The position numbers and the translations under genes were made by a program. Shown here one piece after another: positions 13,001-19,566 of a stretch of 19,566 nt of DNA. The notes below the pieces were generated by a model, which saw only the letters and a program-made list of their open reading frames with translations, did no database searches and was not told the origin of the DNA. Source of the DNA: Phoronis ovalis (taxonomy: Eukaryota > Phoronida > Phoronidae); assembly GCA_028565635.1 (NCBI GenBank), contig JAOXYB010015432.1:1-19566 (forward strand). The letters run 5' to 3'. Position 1 is the first letter of the stretch; every line of letters begins with the position of its first letter.

Positions 13001-14448
13001 ATCCTCCGCTGTAACTTCAATCTTGAAGTCATTTACGTCTCCTTCTTTTAGAGGCACTGTTTTACCTCCACCACTATTCTACAAATGATAAAAGATAACT
13101 GTCATAAGCAGAGGCAATTTATTGGGATGGGTTAGTTAAAAATATTACATTGCCAAATCATAATCCTTTCTCAGATAAGCAATGCCATTTTACCCCAGTT
13201 TCTGTTACACAACTATATATATAATCCCGGTTCTAACATGTAGCTGTTCTAGTGAATTCAAAGTAAAAATGTTTCAAAAGAGCCTCTGTCTGAATTAAGT
13301 AAAATTGTTCAGCAATCCCAAAACTAAACACAACTCAGCCTCTTTAGGCAGTTGCCAAGCCCGAGGGGGTACTCAAGGTTTTTAGACTACGGGGATGTGC
13401 TGCGGAAACCAATCCAAAATTTTACCTTGTGGTAGCAAACCCAATCCAAATTTTTTGAAATTTTAGGGTAGCAATCCAAATTTTGTGAAATATAAGGGTA
13501 GCAATCCAAATTTTGTGAAATATAAGGGTAGCAATCAAAATTTTAAAATATTTGAGTAGCAATCCATTTTTACGCAAATTGACTGATACAAACCAAATTC
13601 CAAAAATCCTTTTACGGATACAAACCTAAAATTAATCCAAATTATTTTCTGTAAGCAGTGGGTAGCAATCCAAATTTTTGAATTTCTTTAGGGTAGCAAT
13701 CCAAAAAAATACAGTAAGAAGTATACAATCCAAATCCAAAATTTTAACTGGGCTGCACACCCCCACCAAAAAATACCTCGAGTACCCCCCCCCCGGGTTG
13801 CCAAGTGGCAAACCCTTGAAGACAAAAAATAACACAGAAATAAAATTAATCGAAAGACATCAAATAAAAGTTAGTTTCCAGCACAACTGCAATTAGGCGA
13901 AATTAAAATGGTTTTAAACATCACATGCTAAAAGTTTAGGATGGTTTAAATACATACTTTTAATTTTATCAAATCGTTTTTTAATTGTAAAATCTGATCA
14001 TGATGATAAACTGGTACTTACTGAAATAGAATATGATGCACCACTGTCACTAGCCATGCAATCAAAGGTAATTTTTTCAACATTGCTAGCAACTGTAGCC
14101 TACAAAAATGAGATGAGATTAGGTTAAAAACATGTATGCAACACCAGTGAGGTCAAATAATCAGTTCATATAATAGATCTAGATCTTAATAGTTTGTTTG
14201 CATAAAAATCATAATCGGCCAATCACTTAAAATTTAAACTTTTGTACCCACAAAGAAACTTAAAAGCTATGAAAATCTATTCCCGTGGCACTTACATTAT
14301 ATTCTGTCACATCTTTGTGGAATGCTGGAGTAAGTTTACCAGGCTTTATTGTGAGTTTTTCCAAATTACAATCATCCATTTCTTGCTGCAACCACTGACG
14401 CTTTTTTACATAATAATGCAGATCATGATTTTGCGTATTGTCAATTAC
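2605..14448 (-). CDS. Unnamed cadherin-like/U-box-like/TPR protein, 20 coding exons
   Basis: Exons in transcript order: 14448-14296, 14099-14022, 13078-12874, 12407-12241, 11701-11404, 10870-10797, 9800-9747, 9152-9038, 8739-8519, 8285-8055, 7780-7572, 7307-7167, 6688-6542, 6352-6127, 5827-5626, 5252-4984, 4708-4588, 4070-3895, 3322-3106, 2744-2605. They total 3,444 bases, an exact multiple of three, and the frame is open across all 19 junctions. Eighteen introns are GT-AG and one is GC-AG. Counting from the first ATG in exon 1 (14379) the protein has 1,124 residues. The frame stays open 23 codons further up to the acceptor, so translation may begin in an upstream exon; one candidate is a 9-codon exon at 14544-14518. 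Domains from that M: two cadherin-like beta-sandwich repeats (about 1-185), U-box-like segment (about 203-273), TPR-type helices (about 280-817), Ala/Lys/Gly/Arg linker (about 819-947), more TPR-type helices (about 949-1,124). No signal peptide or membrane segment is seen, so it is probably intracellular. I cannot name an orthologue; a scaffold or ubiquitin-ligase role is inference. Confidence 0.85.
3847..3888. repeat. AT/GT-type microsatellite
   Basis: Alternating TATATA/CATACA runs within the intron between exons 19 and 18. It sits only a few bases beyond the donor of exon 18 (3894), so length changes could lie close to the splice site. Confidence 0.8.
4224..4514. mobile_element. TA-flanked MITE, mariner/Tc1-type size and target
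   Basis: A 34-base terminal inverted repeat matches at 28 of 34 positions: left 4224-4257, right 4481-4514. Both share the core GAAATAAATGTG and AGTTTAAA. TA dinucleotides flank both ends (4222-4223 and 4515-4516), the target duplication typical of Tc1/mariner elements. There is no transposase frame in 291 bases, so it would be a non-autonomous relic moved in trans. It fills much of the intron between exons 18 and 17 and ends 73 bases before the exon 17 border. Confidence 0.75.
4588..5252 (-). other. Ala/Lys/Gly/Arg-rich low-complexity linker (exons 16-17)
   Basis: Exon 16 (5252-4984) begins with a charged helix KKEEEEKKAAEAKAA, then turns into repeated ARGG, GRGAP, ARGSPAAKG and AKGTPAAKG blocks. 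Exon 17 continues with KPAPVKSASGGKAAVAKS. The composition resembles histone H1 tails and is probably disordered and strongly basic. The GC content rises sharply over this exon against the AT-rich surroundings. The antisense frames also stay open here because of the composition; they are not genes. Confidence 0.8.
5890..5975. repeat. Tandem duplication, 43-bp unit, two copies
   Basis: The block starting TATGTAAAAATGTTT and running through AAACTTAATTTAGTATTTT is present at 5890-5932 and again at 5933-5975 with few differences. It lies in the intron between exons 15 and 14 and appears to be a recent local duplication. Confidence 0.85.
7352..7380. repeat. TA/TG microsatellite
   Basis: An impure ATATGTATATATGTGTG run followed by CGTGCGTGTA, in the intron between exons 12 and 11. 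About 50 bases further on is a short hairpin, CCAGGTG (7433-7439) with CACCTGG (7444-7450) around a 4-base loop. Confidence 0.7.
9741..9746 (-). other. GC-type 5' splice donor
   Basis: After exon 7 (9800-9747) the minus strand reads TTACAG then GCAAGT. The acceptor of the next exon (TTTGATAG before 9152) is normal and in phase 0. No GT donor nearby restores the frame, so this is best read as a GC-AG intron, the main rare class spliced by the U2 spliceosome. CAG before and AAGT after the GC are the strong consensus bases usually seen with GC donors. Confidence 0.8.
9853..10329. mobile_element. Inverted-repeat element (MITE), class uncertain
   Basis: The left end from 9853 (CCCAGG...AGGCAATATGAAAGTG...CATGTTTCAA, to 9895) recurs as its reverse complement at 10285-10329. 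The 15-base core AGGCAATATGAAAGT is identical in both ends and the outer six bases CCCAGG are shared. The 477-base element has no transposase frame. Flanks are AAAATT on the left and TAAAAAT on the right; I see no clean target duplication, so the superfamily is open. It lies in the intron between exons 7 and 6. Confidence 0.75.
10407..10546. repeat. Tandem duplication, 65/70-bp unit
   Basis: A block beginning ATCTTTTACTATTTACTTAC and ending TTTTAGCGTTGTGA occurs at 10407-10471 and again at 10472-10541, then starts a third time for about 5 bases. Copy two has 5 extra bases (TAATT) near its centre. It lies in the same intron as the element at 9853-10329, about 80 bases from its right end. Confidence 0.88.
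11404..11701 (-). other. U-box-like segment (exon 5)
   Basis: This single exon reads ...YEDPVSLSPLYRPISIRG...HTFSEPIMSELTRTSKFDPLNENPLD...YDLDKKITQAIAFIP. The order DPV, then HTF with a following helix, FDPLNENPL, and a final hydrophobic helix follows the U-box pattern, where DPV, YxRxxI, DPxxRxPL and LKxxI occur at similar spacing. U-boxes are zinc-free RING-like folds that bind E2 enzymes. No zinc-ligand cysteines are present, as expected for this class. The match is by motif spacing only, so an inactive or unrelated fold is possible. Confidence 0.5.
13352..13805. mobile_element. MITE with 8-bp target duplication (hAT-like size)
   Basis: The direct repeat TTGCCAAG stands at 13352-13359 and 13798-13805. 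Inside it the ends are inverted: left CCCGAGGGGGTACTC (from 13360), right reading on the minus strand CCCGGG, G-run, TACTCGAGG (from 13797). Similarity continues to a GGGGNTGTGCNGC block near 13404 and 13750, so the inverted repeats are about 45-48 bases. An 8-base target duplication fits hAT elements, though P and some other groups also make 8. The 438-base body has no transposase and is filled with short tandem repeats. It sits in the intron between exons 3 and 2. Confidence 0.85.
13432..13711. repeat. About 30-bp tandem repeats inside the 13360 element
   Basis: Units starting GGGTAGCAATCC with an AAATTTTGTGAAATATAA tail begin at 13466, 13496 and 13526 at an exact 30-base period. Degenerate units stand at about 13432 and 13554, and two more at about 13660 and 13691 after a diverged stretch. 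The array forms most of the internal sequence of the surrounding element. Confidence 0.85.
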
Positions 14449-14517
14449 CTACATAGTAATTTCAATAATGTAATAAACAAAAATATTTCTTGCAGAAATC
14501 TAGCATTCCGTGTTTAC

Positions 14518-14544
14518 ATATACATTATTGATATTATTGCTCAT
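14518..14544 (-). other. Candidate first coding exon of the TPR gene
   Basis: Reading the minus strand from 14544 gives ATG and nine codons (MSNNINNVY), then a possible donor GTAAAC at 14517. Joining in phase 0 to the acceptor before 14448 keeps the frame open through the main gene. The implied intron is only 69 bases and the donor is not ideal. The alternative is translation from the ATG at 14379, with 14448-14380 as 5'UTR. Confidence 0.3.
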
Positions 14545-14650
14545 GTTCTAAATTGAATTTTAGTAAAATATGTGTTCTAGTCTGTTATGACAGTCCCTGG
14601 GAACAAGTTTACACCAGATGGCAGCAGCGTCTTCCCGCTTATAAAGCAAC
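14545..14650. promoter_or_regulatory. Probable bidirectional promoter (PFDN2 / TPR gene)
   Basis: The PFDN2 start codon (14651, plus strand) and the 5' end of the minus-strand TPR gene face away from each other. The gap is 106 bases if the candidate first exon is right, and 202 bases measured to the acceptor-bounded exon at 14448. A locally GC-richer stretch lies at about 14591-14640. TATAAAG at 14640-14646 is too close to the PFDN2 ATG to be its TATA box. No other recognisable element is seen. Confidence 0.5.
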
Positions 14651-15100
14651 ATGGCGACGAACAGTGACATCTCAAAATCCAAAAGTAATAAAGGTTCTTC
14701 TGCTGAGGATATTGTAAAGGGGTTTAATGAACTTCGTCAACAACAACGAGCAATGGCTACAAAAATTAGCGAACTGGAACAAGAATTGAAAGAACACGAT
14801 TTGGTGACAGATACTCTCAAAGAAGCAAATGCAGATCGAAAATGTTTCCGATTAGTCGGTGGCGTGCTCGTGGAAAGAACTGTTGGAGAAGTTTTACCGG
14901 CTTTACTTAACAATAAAGATCAACTAAGTAAACTAGTTGAAGTTCTAAGTAAACAAATAGAAGTAAAAGGTGAAGAAATTAACGCTTATCGAGAGAAACA
15001 CAATATTCGCGTTCGTGGGGAAGAAGACATTTCTCAAGAAGAATCAAAGCAAACGAAGCCTGCTGGCTCGCAAGGAGTTTTAGTTGCCAAAGAGACTTAA
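14651..15100 (+). CDS. PFDN2: Prefoldin subunit 2
   Basis: 149 residues, close to the usual length (about 154 in human), read from an ATG in good context (CAACATGG) to TAA with no intron. Prefoldin is a cytosolic hexamer of two alpha-type and four beta-type subunits that captures nascent actin and tubulin and passes them to the TRiC/CCT chaperonin. PFDN2 is a beta-type subunit. The fold is visible: helix 1 (about 19-58, GFNELRQQQRAMATKISELEQEL), a beta hairpin (about 64-84, CFRLVGGVLVERTVGEVLPAL), then helix 2 (about 88-117). RLVGGVLVERTV is characteristic of this subunit. The Ser/Lys-rich first 16 residues and polar tail after residue 121 are variable regions in the family. Lack of introns, next to a 20-exon gene, could reflect intron loss or retroposition. 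Confidence 0.97.
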   Translation: MATNSDISKSKSNKGSSAEDIVKGFNELRQQQRAMATKISELEQELKEHDLVTDTLKEANADRKCFRLVGGVLVERTVGEVLPALLNNKDQLSKLVEVLSKQIEVKGEEINAYREKHNIRVRGEEDISQEESKQTKPAGSQGVLVAKET

Positions 15101-15346
15101 ACGTAAAGAAGAACGTTATTTTCGTGTGCTTAACTTTATATCAAATGTATTTTAATTTAATTATACCAACTATTTTTCACACGTGTAGAAGAATGAAATT
15201 GGACTGGCCATGTCAATGTCATTATGATCTGGTAGTATAAGTATTGGAAAATATTTCCAGATTCTCAACTTTGCAGTGCAATCAGACACGTCCTAAATTT
15301 ATCATATACGGCACACTTTCACAGTGTTTTCTATACTAAAGTGTTG

Positions 15347-15352
15347 AATAAA
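15347..15352 (+). promoter_or_regulatory. PFDN2 poly(A) signal
   Basis: AATAAA stands 247 bases after the PFDN2 stop and is the first canonical hexamer on the plus strand. It would give a short 3'UTR ending near 15370. Confidence 0.55.
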
Positions 15353-16257
15353 CATACTTTCAGACCCAGCACAGAAGAAGATAGCATTTCTTGAAATTCT
15401 TGTGGCCATCAATGCAGTGACTAGGGAGATGGCTTTAAAGATATATAACAATATACTTATCTTTGTCACTGCTTTTTCACATTTAAGTATGTGTGCAAAT
15501 AACAGGTTCAATGACAGTATGTGAATTTCACTTCAAACAGACAGCAATGCACTAAAATAAACTCCAATCTAGTGGAAGTTGAGTGTGGAAGTTGAGTTAG
15601 CATGTAGGAACAATTTACGAAAAAGTTCTGATGTTGAACTGTACAATCTCTAACACAGTGCATGAATTCACAGATTGTTTTAACAATTGCAATAGTGTTT
15701 AAGTTGGATACATAAATTTTTGCATCAGTTAAACAAATAGTATGTATACTTACATTTGTATTATACATGTATGATCAAGTAATCCAAATTCATCATTTTT
15801 ACATTCTGCATGAAGTCAAATATGATATTGTTGGTGCGATACAGTTTGCTAGTGGTAGGCGCACAATCCCAAATGTAAGATAATATAATTTACCTTTATG
15901 TGCACTTGCCATCACAATGTCATCAATTCGAAAATAAAATTCTTTTTCTTACAGATGGCAAGTACATAACAGAAATTGTTTCAATACTAGAATGTCACAG
16001 ATCCATCATCAAATGCACTATAAAATGTTCAGTGAACTCTATAGCTATACTTCTGCATAAAAAAATTGGCTTGTAATGACTATTAACTTAATATTAAAAC
16101 TATTTGCTTACACTTGGTGGAGCCACTGTCAGTATCACAATACCATAGTTGCAAACAGTAGCAGCATTAATTTAAAAGTTTACTTCTGAGTATAACAACT
16201 ATGTGCAAAACGTAATTCCACTACATAAGAATGTTGGAAGAATGATAGTATATAAAA
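15353..16257. other. Convergent spacer and MAP10 3'UTR
   Basis: Noncoding DNA between the tails of PFDN2 and MAP10. No clear minus-strand AATAAA was found for MAP10. A perfect 10-base inverted pair, ACTTGCCATC at 15904-15913 and GATGGCAAGT at 15954-15963, flanks a 40-base loop. Short open frames on the minus strand here lack any recognisable protein character. Confidence 0.6.
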
Positions 16258-19095
16258 TCATTCATTTTCACTAGCTGTATCAAAATCTTCAGAATAATCG
16301 TCACCATGTTCACTTTTTGATAAATGGTCTAGATTACCAACATCACTGGGTGCATAAGAACTCAACGATTCTGTGTTGAATGAATCTCGCTGATGCATCA
16401 TTTGTAACTTAGCACGTCTTTGTTCGATGGCAGATTTCTTTGCAAGTCTTCTTGGAGTATCTATGGAGTCGACAGACTCCTGATGTTGTCTATCTGCTAT
16501 TAATGGTCGCTGATCCGTGCCAGGTATGGAAGAACGGCGAACAGATCCAACTACAGGGGAACGGCTTGATAACACAGGATTAATAGGAGGAATTTTAACC
16601 TTTGATTCTTGTGACCTTTCTGATTTGAACTCTGACTTTTGAGATTGTTGGTGAGATCCATGAGATTTTGAATGACTTGAATGCTTTGATACTGAATGAT
16701 AAGACACTTCTGATTGGTTAGAATCAACACCAATGTTGAGCTCTGAATCTGCAGTTGATTTCAAAAGTGTGTAGTCTTCAAACTGTTCATACTGCAGCAA
16801 ATCAGGTTCCTCAGTTTCATTTGGTTTATACTGTGGTAGATTAGGTTCCAGTCCCAATTCTGACTTATCTGATACTATGTCTTTATCAGCGTCAATAACA
16901 TGTGTTCCAGCTAAAATTTCATTTCTCGACCTTTGTTTCGTTCTTTGTCTCGTTTTCACAGTAGGTTTTGTTTTTTGTTGATCCAGCAAATGAGTCCAAC
17001 TTAATTTACTACTTGTATTTTTTTGTATTTCATCAATGGGGAATCCTGGGTCATTAGCAACATTATTTTCTGTTGCACCATCAGAGAATGCTGAACTAAA
17101 CTGCGAAGTATTATCATCCTCCTGCTCCTGCATACTTACACCTGGCATGTGAACTTCTATGCTACGAGTTCCACCACTGATGTGAGCTGATACAGCAGAC
17201 TGATACGAAGCACTAGGAGAACTGTGTGCTTGTGGCTTCCCTACTTCACTAATGCCAGATAAATGGACATCATGTTTACTTTCTGAGGCAAGAGTTTCGG
17301 GTTGCAATCTAGGTGTTGGCACAGGCTTTTTGTGAATATTCATGATAGATTCATGTTCCTTTGTAGAAACAACAGGCTGAATATCAGAATCAAATGTCTG
17401 GTTATGTTTTCCCACCTCAGTTGAAATTTCTAATTGATCAAAATTTACTTCATATCCAGAACGAACAGTTTCCCCATTGAAGGATTCTCGTGGTTTCTTA
17501 ACGTCTTCTAATGTTTTCAATAAATCTGGATTATTTATAGCTAATCTAAGCCTCTGAGTATTAGTTAAACCATATGTTAATTTAGTTTTAGTCTGTCCAA
17601 ACACAGGAGCCTGTCTTATCCAACCTTTTGTTTTGGGAACTTGAGAAGGAGGTTCTGCACACCTTCGTTTATGCACAAGCTGTTGTCGTTTTGCCTTCTG
17701 TTTTGGTACAGCCATTTGCTTAACAAAAGTTTTCATATTTTCTTTGTTCTGTTTTTTTGTCATTTCATGTCCCTGTTCTACTTTTGTACTTGATTCTTTT
17801 CGTATATCAGGTGCACTTGTGATTGTTTTTAGTTGTGGTGCTGCATTTTGAGCTAACAAACTAAGTTCTGACAACAAGGCATTCAGTAATGGAAGAGACT
17901 GAGCACCACCTGGTGGAAAATTTAATAAACATTTACTGTCAGCATGTAATTGTAATTCAGGTGGGATATTAGATTCATTAGCTTGCAAAGTTAGAACAGG
18001 CTGCTTATATGTTTCCTGGTTTTCCACCCAAGCTTGTTTTCTTTCTGGTTTCTTATGAAGCACAGTTTTCTTCACTGCACTAAATCCCTTTTCGTTATAA
18101 GGTTCAATTTGGTCAATAGGTTGCATTTCCGGTTCGCAAATTGTGTCTACATCAGATTCAGTGCTATTCTCTTCACTATTTTGTGTAGCTTTTTGTTTGA
18201 TTTTTCTGGTAATTTGTGGTATTGTTTTATCCCACTGAGGAGACTCAGCTCTGCTGTTATAGAAGAGTGGTGGTGGATTAACAGTATTCATGATTAAAAT
18301 GTCATCATCTTGTGTGCTAGGTACAACTTTTCTTGGTTTTGGTTTTGGTTTTGGTAAGGTAGTTGCCTGAACTACCTCATTAACTTTTTCATCTGCTTTC
18401 TCTACTACTGATATAGCAAACGGTATTGGCATGTTATCTGTCTGCATTGGTTTCACAATCATGTCAGTTTCTGTCTGGTTAGCAGTTGCCACAGTAGGTT
18501 CTAGTTTTGATAGATGTTTTGACTTCATAACACCTGCACTTGGAATGTGAGATAACAGTCCTGGTCCTAGACTTAATAAACGGTGTGCCAAGGTGATCTG
18601 TCCTATTTCACTGCCCATTAGACTGTAGAGTTTATAAGTTCCTTTTGCACCATGTACAGATGGTATAGTAATGCCTGTATACATTATGTCATTACACACA
18701 GCTTCCATAGTTCTATTCAGAGGTATAGTACAATTACCAACTAATTTTGCCACTTCAGGATAAGTGTCAACAACCATAACAAAAAGTGGGGCTATCTCTA
18801 AATGATTGCGTAACACTTCGGCGTTGATTTTATATAAACAAGATTTTCCTTTTCTTACACTGAAGTGACTGTTTTTATCCTTTAATTCTTTGAATTGGTA
18901 AGGAAGTTCATAATACGGATCTAGTGAAATTCTTTTCTTCATTCCATTTGCAAGTTCTGGATCAACATGATGAATCATTATTGTTGGAAAGTCTAGGAGA
19001 CGGAACGCAATGGCAGGAAATCGACATGTTGCTCTTGGTATGTAGATCGAGTCAACAACAAGTTCAAGTGAGAATAAGGATTCTTGTGTTGTCAT
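16258..19095 (-). CDS. MAP10: Microtubule-associated protein 10
   Basis: 945 residues from the ATG at 19095 to TGA at 16258, in one exon. An upstream in-frame ATG at 19158 is rejected because a splice acceptor (TTTTTTACAG) lies between it and the chosen start, and because MTTQESLFSLELVVDS matches the family's N-terminus. MAP10 (human KIAA1383, about 905 residues) binds and stabilises microtubules, at centrosomes, the spindle and the midbody. Residues about 6-185 form the conserved N-terminal domain: LFSLELVVDSIYIP, FPAIAFRLLDFPTIMIH, GKSCLYKI, PLFVMVVDTYPE, LVGNCTIPLN and GQITLAHRLLSLGPGL. The rest is mostly disordered, with a basic PKPKPKPRK patch (about 248-256), a NPPPLFYNS motif (about 273-281), several Lys/Arg stretches, and an acidic C-terminus with DDYSEDFDTASENE. 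Conservation in the tail is low, as is normal here. Confidence 0.9.
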   Translation of the reverse strand: MTTQESLFSLELVVDSIYIPRATCRFPAIAFRLLDFPTIMIHHVDPELANGMKKRISLDPYYELPYQFKELKDKNSHFSVRKGKSCLYKINAEVLRNHLEIAPLFVMVVDTYPEVAKLVGNCTIPLNRTMEAVCNDIMYTGITIPSVHGAKGTYKLYSLMGSEIGQITLAHRLLSLGPGLLSHIPSAGVMKSKHLSKLEPTVATANQTETDMIVKPMQTDNMPIPFAISVVEKADEKVNEVVQATTLPKPKPKPRKVVPSTQDDDILIMNTVNPPPLFYNSRAESPQWDKTIPQITRKIKQKATQNSEENSTESDVDTICEPEMQPIDQIEPYNEKGFSAVKKTVLHKKPERKQAWVENQETYKQPVLTLQANESNIPPELQLHADSKCLLNFPPGGAQSLPLLNALLSELSLLAQNAAPQLKTITSAPDIRKESSTKVEQGHEMTKKQNKENMKTFVKQMAVPKQKAKRQQLVHKRRCAEPPSQVPKTKGWIRQAPVFGQTKTKLTYGLTNTQRLRLAINNPDLLKTLEDVKKPRESFNGETVRSGYEVNFDQLEISTEVGKHNQTFDSDIQPVVSTKEHESIMNIHKKPVPTPRLQPETLASESKHDVHLSGISEVGKPQAHSSPSASYQSAVSAHISGGTRSIEVHMPGVSMQEQEDDNTSQFSSAFSDGATENNVANDPGFPIDEIQKNTSSKLSWTHLLDQQKTKPTVKTRQRTKQRSRNEILAGTHVIDADKDIVSDKSELGLEPNLPQYKPNETEEPDLLQYEQFEDYTLLKSTADSELNIGVDSNQSEVSYHSVSKHSSHSKSHGSHQQSQKSEFKSERSQESKVKIPPINPVLSSRSPVVGSVRRSSIPGTDQRPLIADRQHQESVDSIDTPRRLAKKSAIEQRRAKLQMMHQRDSFNTESLSSYAPSDVGNLDHLSKSEHGDDYSEDFDTASENE

Positions 19096-19100
19096 AACGC

Positions 19101-19110
19101 TCTGTAAAAA
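19101..19110 (-). other. MAP10 5'UTR splice acceptor
   Basis: The minus strand reads ATTTTTTACAG then AGCGTTATGACA, placing an acceptor AG at 19103-19102 and the start codon only 6 bases into the exon. This predicts a leader intron running through the right part of the window, with the first noncoding exon and promoter further right. Confidence 0.7.
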
Positions 19111-19566
19111 ATAGAATGATACACATATCAGAGTAATATTTGAATAATAACAAAGCAAACTAATTCACAAATCTGCAACACAGCTTTGACAAAGAATTAC
19201 AAAAGTCATAAAAATAAACAGATATGTGACCTTGAAATTGTTTGAATGAAAATTTAATTAAACTCATCACTGTTATATTTTACGAACGATGTGGATAGGC
19301 ACCACAGAATATATATTTTTCACATTCTGTTAATATATTAATTAGAAAAGTGGAATCTGGTCATAATCGACCAAAATAGATAAATATAAACATTTGCATT
19401 AAATCTGTATTCAGATTGTTTTTATAGGTACCATACGAATATTGCAAACTTAACTCCAACCTATCATATCAGCACTGGGGCCAAAGTATTCTGTAGTCCA
19501 GACTGTTTTCTGCATATTATTATTGTAATATCATTTATTGTAAAATATCATAATATTTGGTTGTAT
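19111..19566 (-). other. MAP10 5'UTR intron / upstream region
   Basis: AT-rich DNA with no coding potential that I can support on either strand. It should be the MAP10 leader intron and possibly further upstream sequence. No donor site could be placed with confidence. Confidence 0.45.

Larger units (their letters stand above)
12241..14448 (-). other. Two cadherin-like beta-sandwich repeats (exons 1-4)
   Basis: Repeat 1 runs from CNLEKLTIKPGKLTPAF through TEYN, TITFD-like strands and IEVTAEDGTTKNYFAHIKR. Repeat 2 starts again with ASLSDVKLSTGTLDPEF...TEYYC and ends ATSVDGSNIKVYVIHF. The periodic LxxLxxxxGxLxPxFxxxxxxY opening and the TAEDGTxxxYxxxxxR closing match what I know of the PF12733 cadherin-like beta-sandwich family. 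That fold occurs in bacterial surface proteins and in some eukaryotic proteins. No calcium-binding DxD or LDRE motifs of true cadherins are seen. Intron positions differ between the two repeats. Confidence 0.65.

Noticed and set aside
13632-13896. Open frames on both strands over the 13360 element
   Set aside because: They read through tandem repeats and the terminal repeat of a non-coding MITE and resemble no transposase.
14242-14556. 104-residue plus-strand open frame
   Set aside because: It overlaps the first exon of the minus-strand gene, shows no known domain, and its composition matches translated AT-rich DNA.
14558-14652. Minus-strand ATG overlapping the PFDN2 start codon, followed by about 30 codons
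   Set aside because: It stops quickly and no donor joins it in phase to the 14448 exon; the CATG palindrome explains the ATG.
19096-19158. Twenty-one-residue hydrophobic N-terminal extension of MAP10
   Set aside because: It crosses a clear splice acceptor and would be intron; MAP10 proteins begin near LFSLEL without a signal peptide.

Overview
The window looks like nuclear DNA of an animal, most likely a marine invertebrate. It is AT-rich overall. Genes are broken by many short-to-medium introns with GT...AG borders, genes lie on both strands without operon structure, and introns carry small inverted-repeat transposon relics and microsatellites. The conserved proteins (RAD51, prefoldin subunit 2, MAP10) are animal-type. 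A lophotrochozoan such as a mollusc is my best guess, but only an impression.

Layout, left to right. (1) Positions 317-1360, plus strand: the last three coding exons of RAD51, the DNA-strand-exchange recombinase; the rest lies off the left edge. (2) 1361-2604: tail-to-tail intergenic spacer holding RAD51 poly(A) signals. (3) 2605-14448, minus strand: one large gene of at least 20 coding exons that I could join with unbroken reading frame from end to end, giving about 1,124-1,156 residues. Its order is two cadherin-like beta-sandwich repeats, a U-box-like segment, helical TPR-type repeats, a GC-rich Ala/Lys/Gly/Arg low-complexity linker, and more TPR-type helices. I do not recognise a named orthologue; it is the least described item here. 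Three of its introns contain miniature inverted-repeat elements: one TA-flanked (4224-4514), one with no clear target duplication (9853-10329), and one with an 8-bp target duplication (13360-13797). (4) 14545-14650: a spacer of about 106 bp between possible divergent start codons, probably a shared promoter. (5) 14651-15100, plus strand: intronless prefoldin subunit 2. (6) 15101-16257: PFDN2 3'UTR and tail-to-tail spacer. (7) 16258-19095, minus strand: microtubule-associated protein 10 (MAP10), whole coding region in one exon, with an acceptor site just upstream showing a 5'UTR intron. (8) 19105-19566: that intron and upstream DNA.

The genes do not form an obvious pathway: recombination, an unknown scaffold or ligase-like protein, tubulin/actin chaperoning, and a centrosome/midbody microtubule protein. 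The only functional coupling the sequence suggests is the shared divergent promoter of PFDN2 and the large TPR gene.
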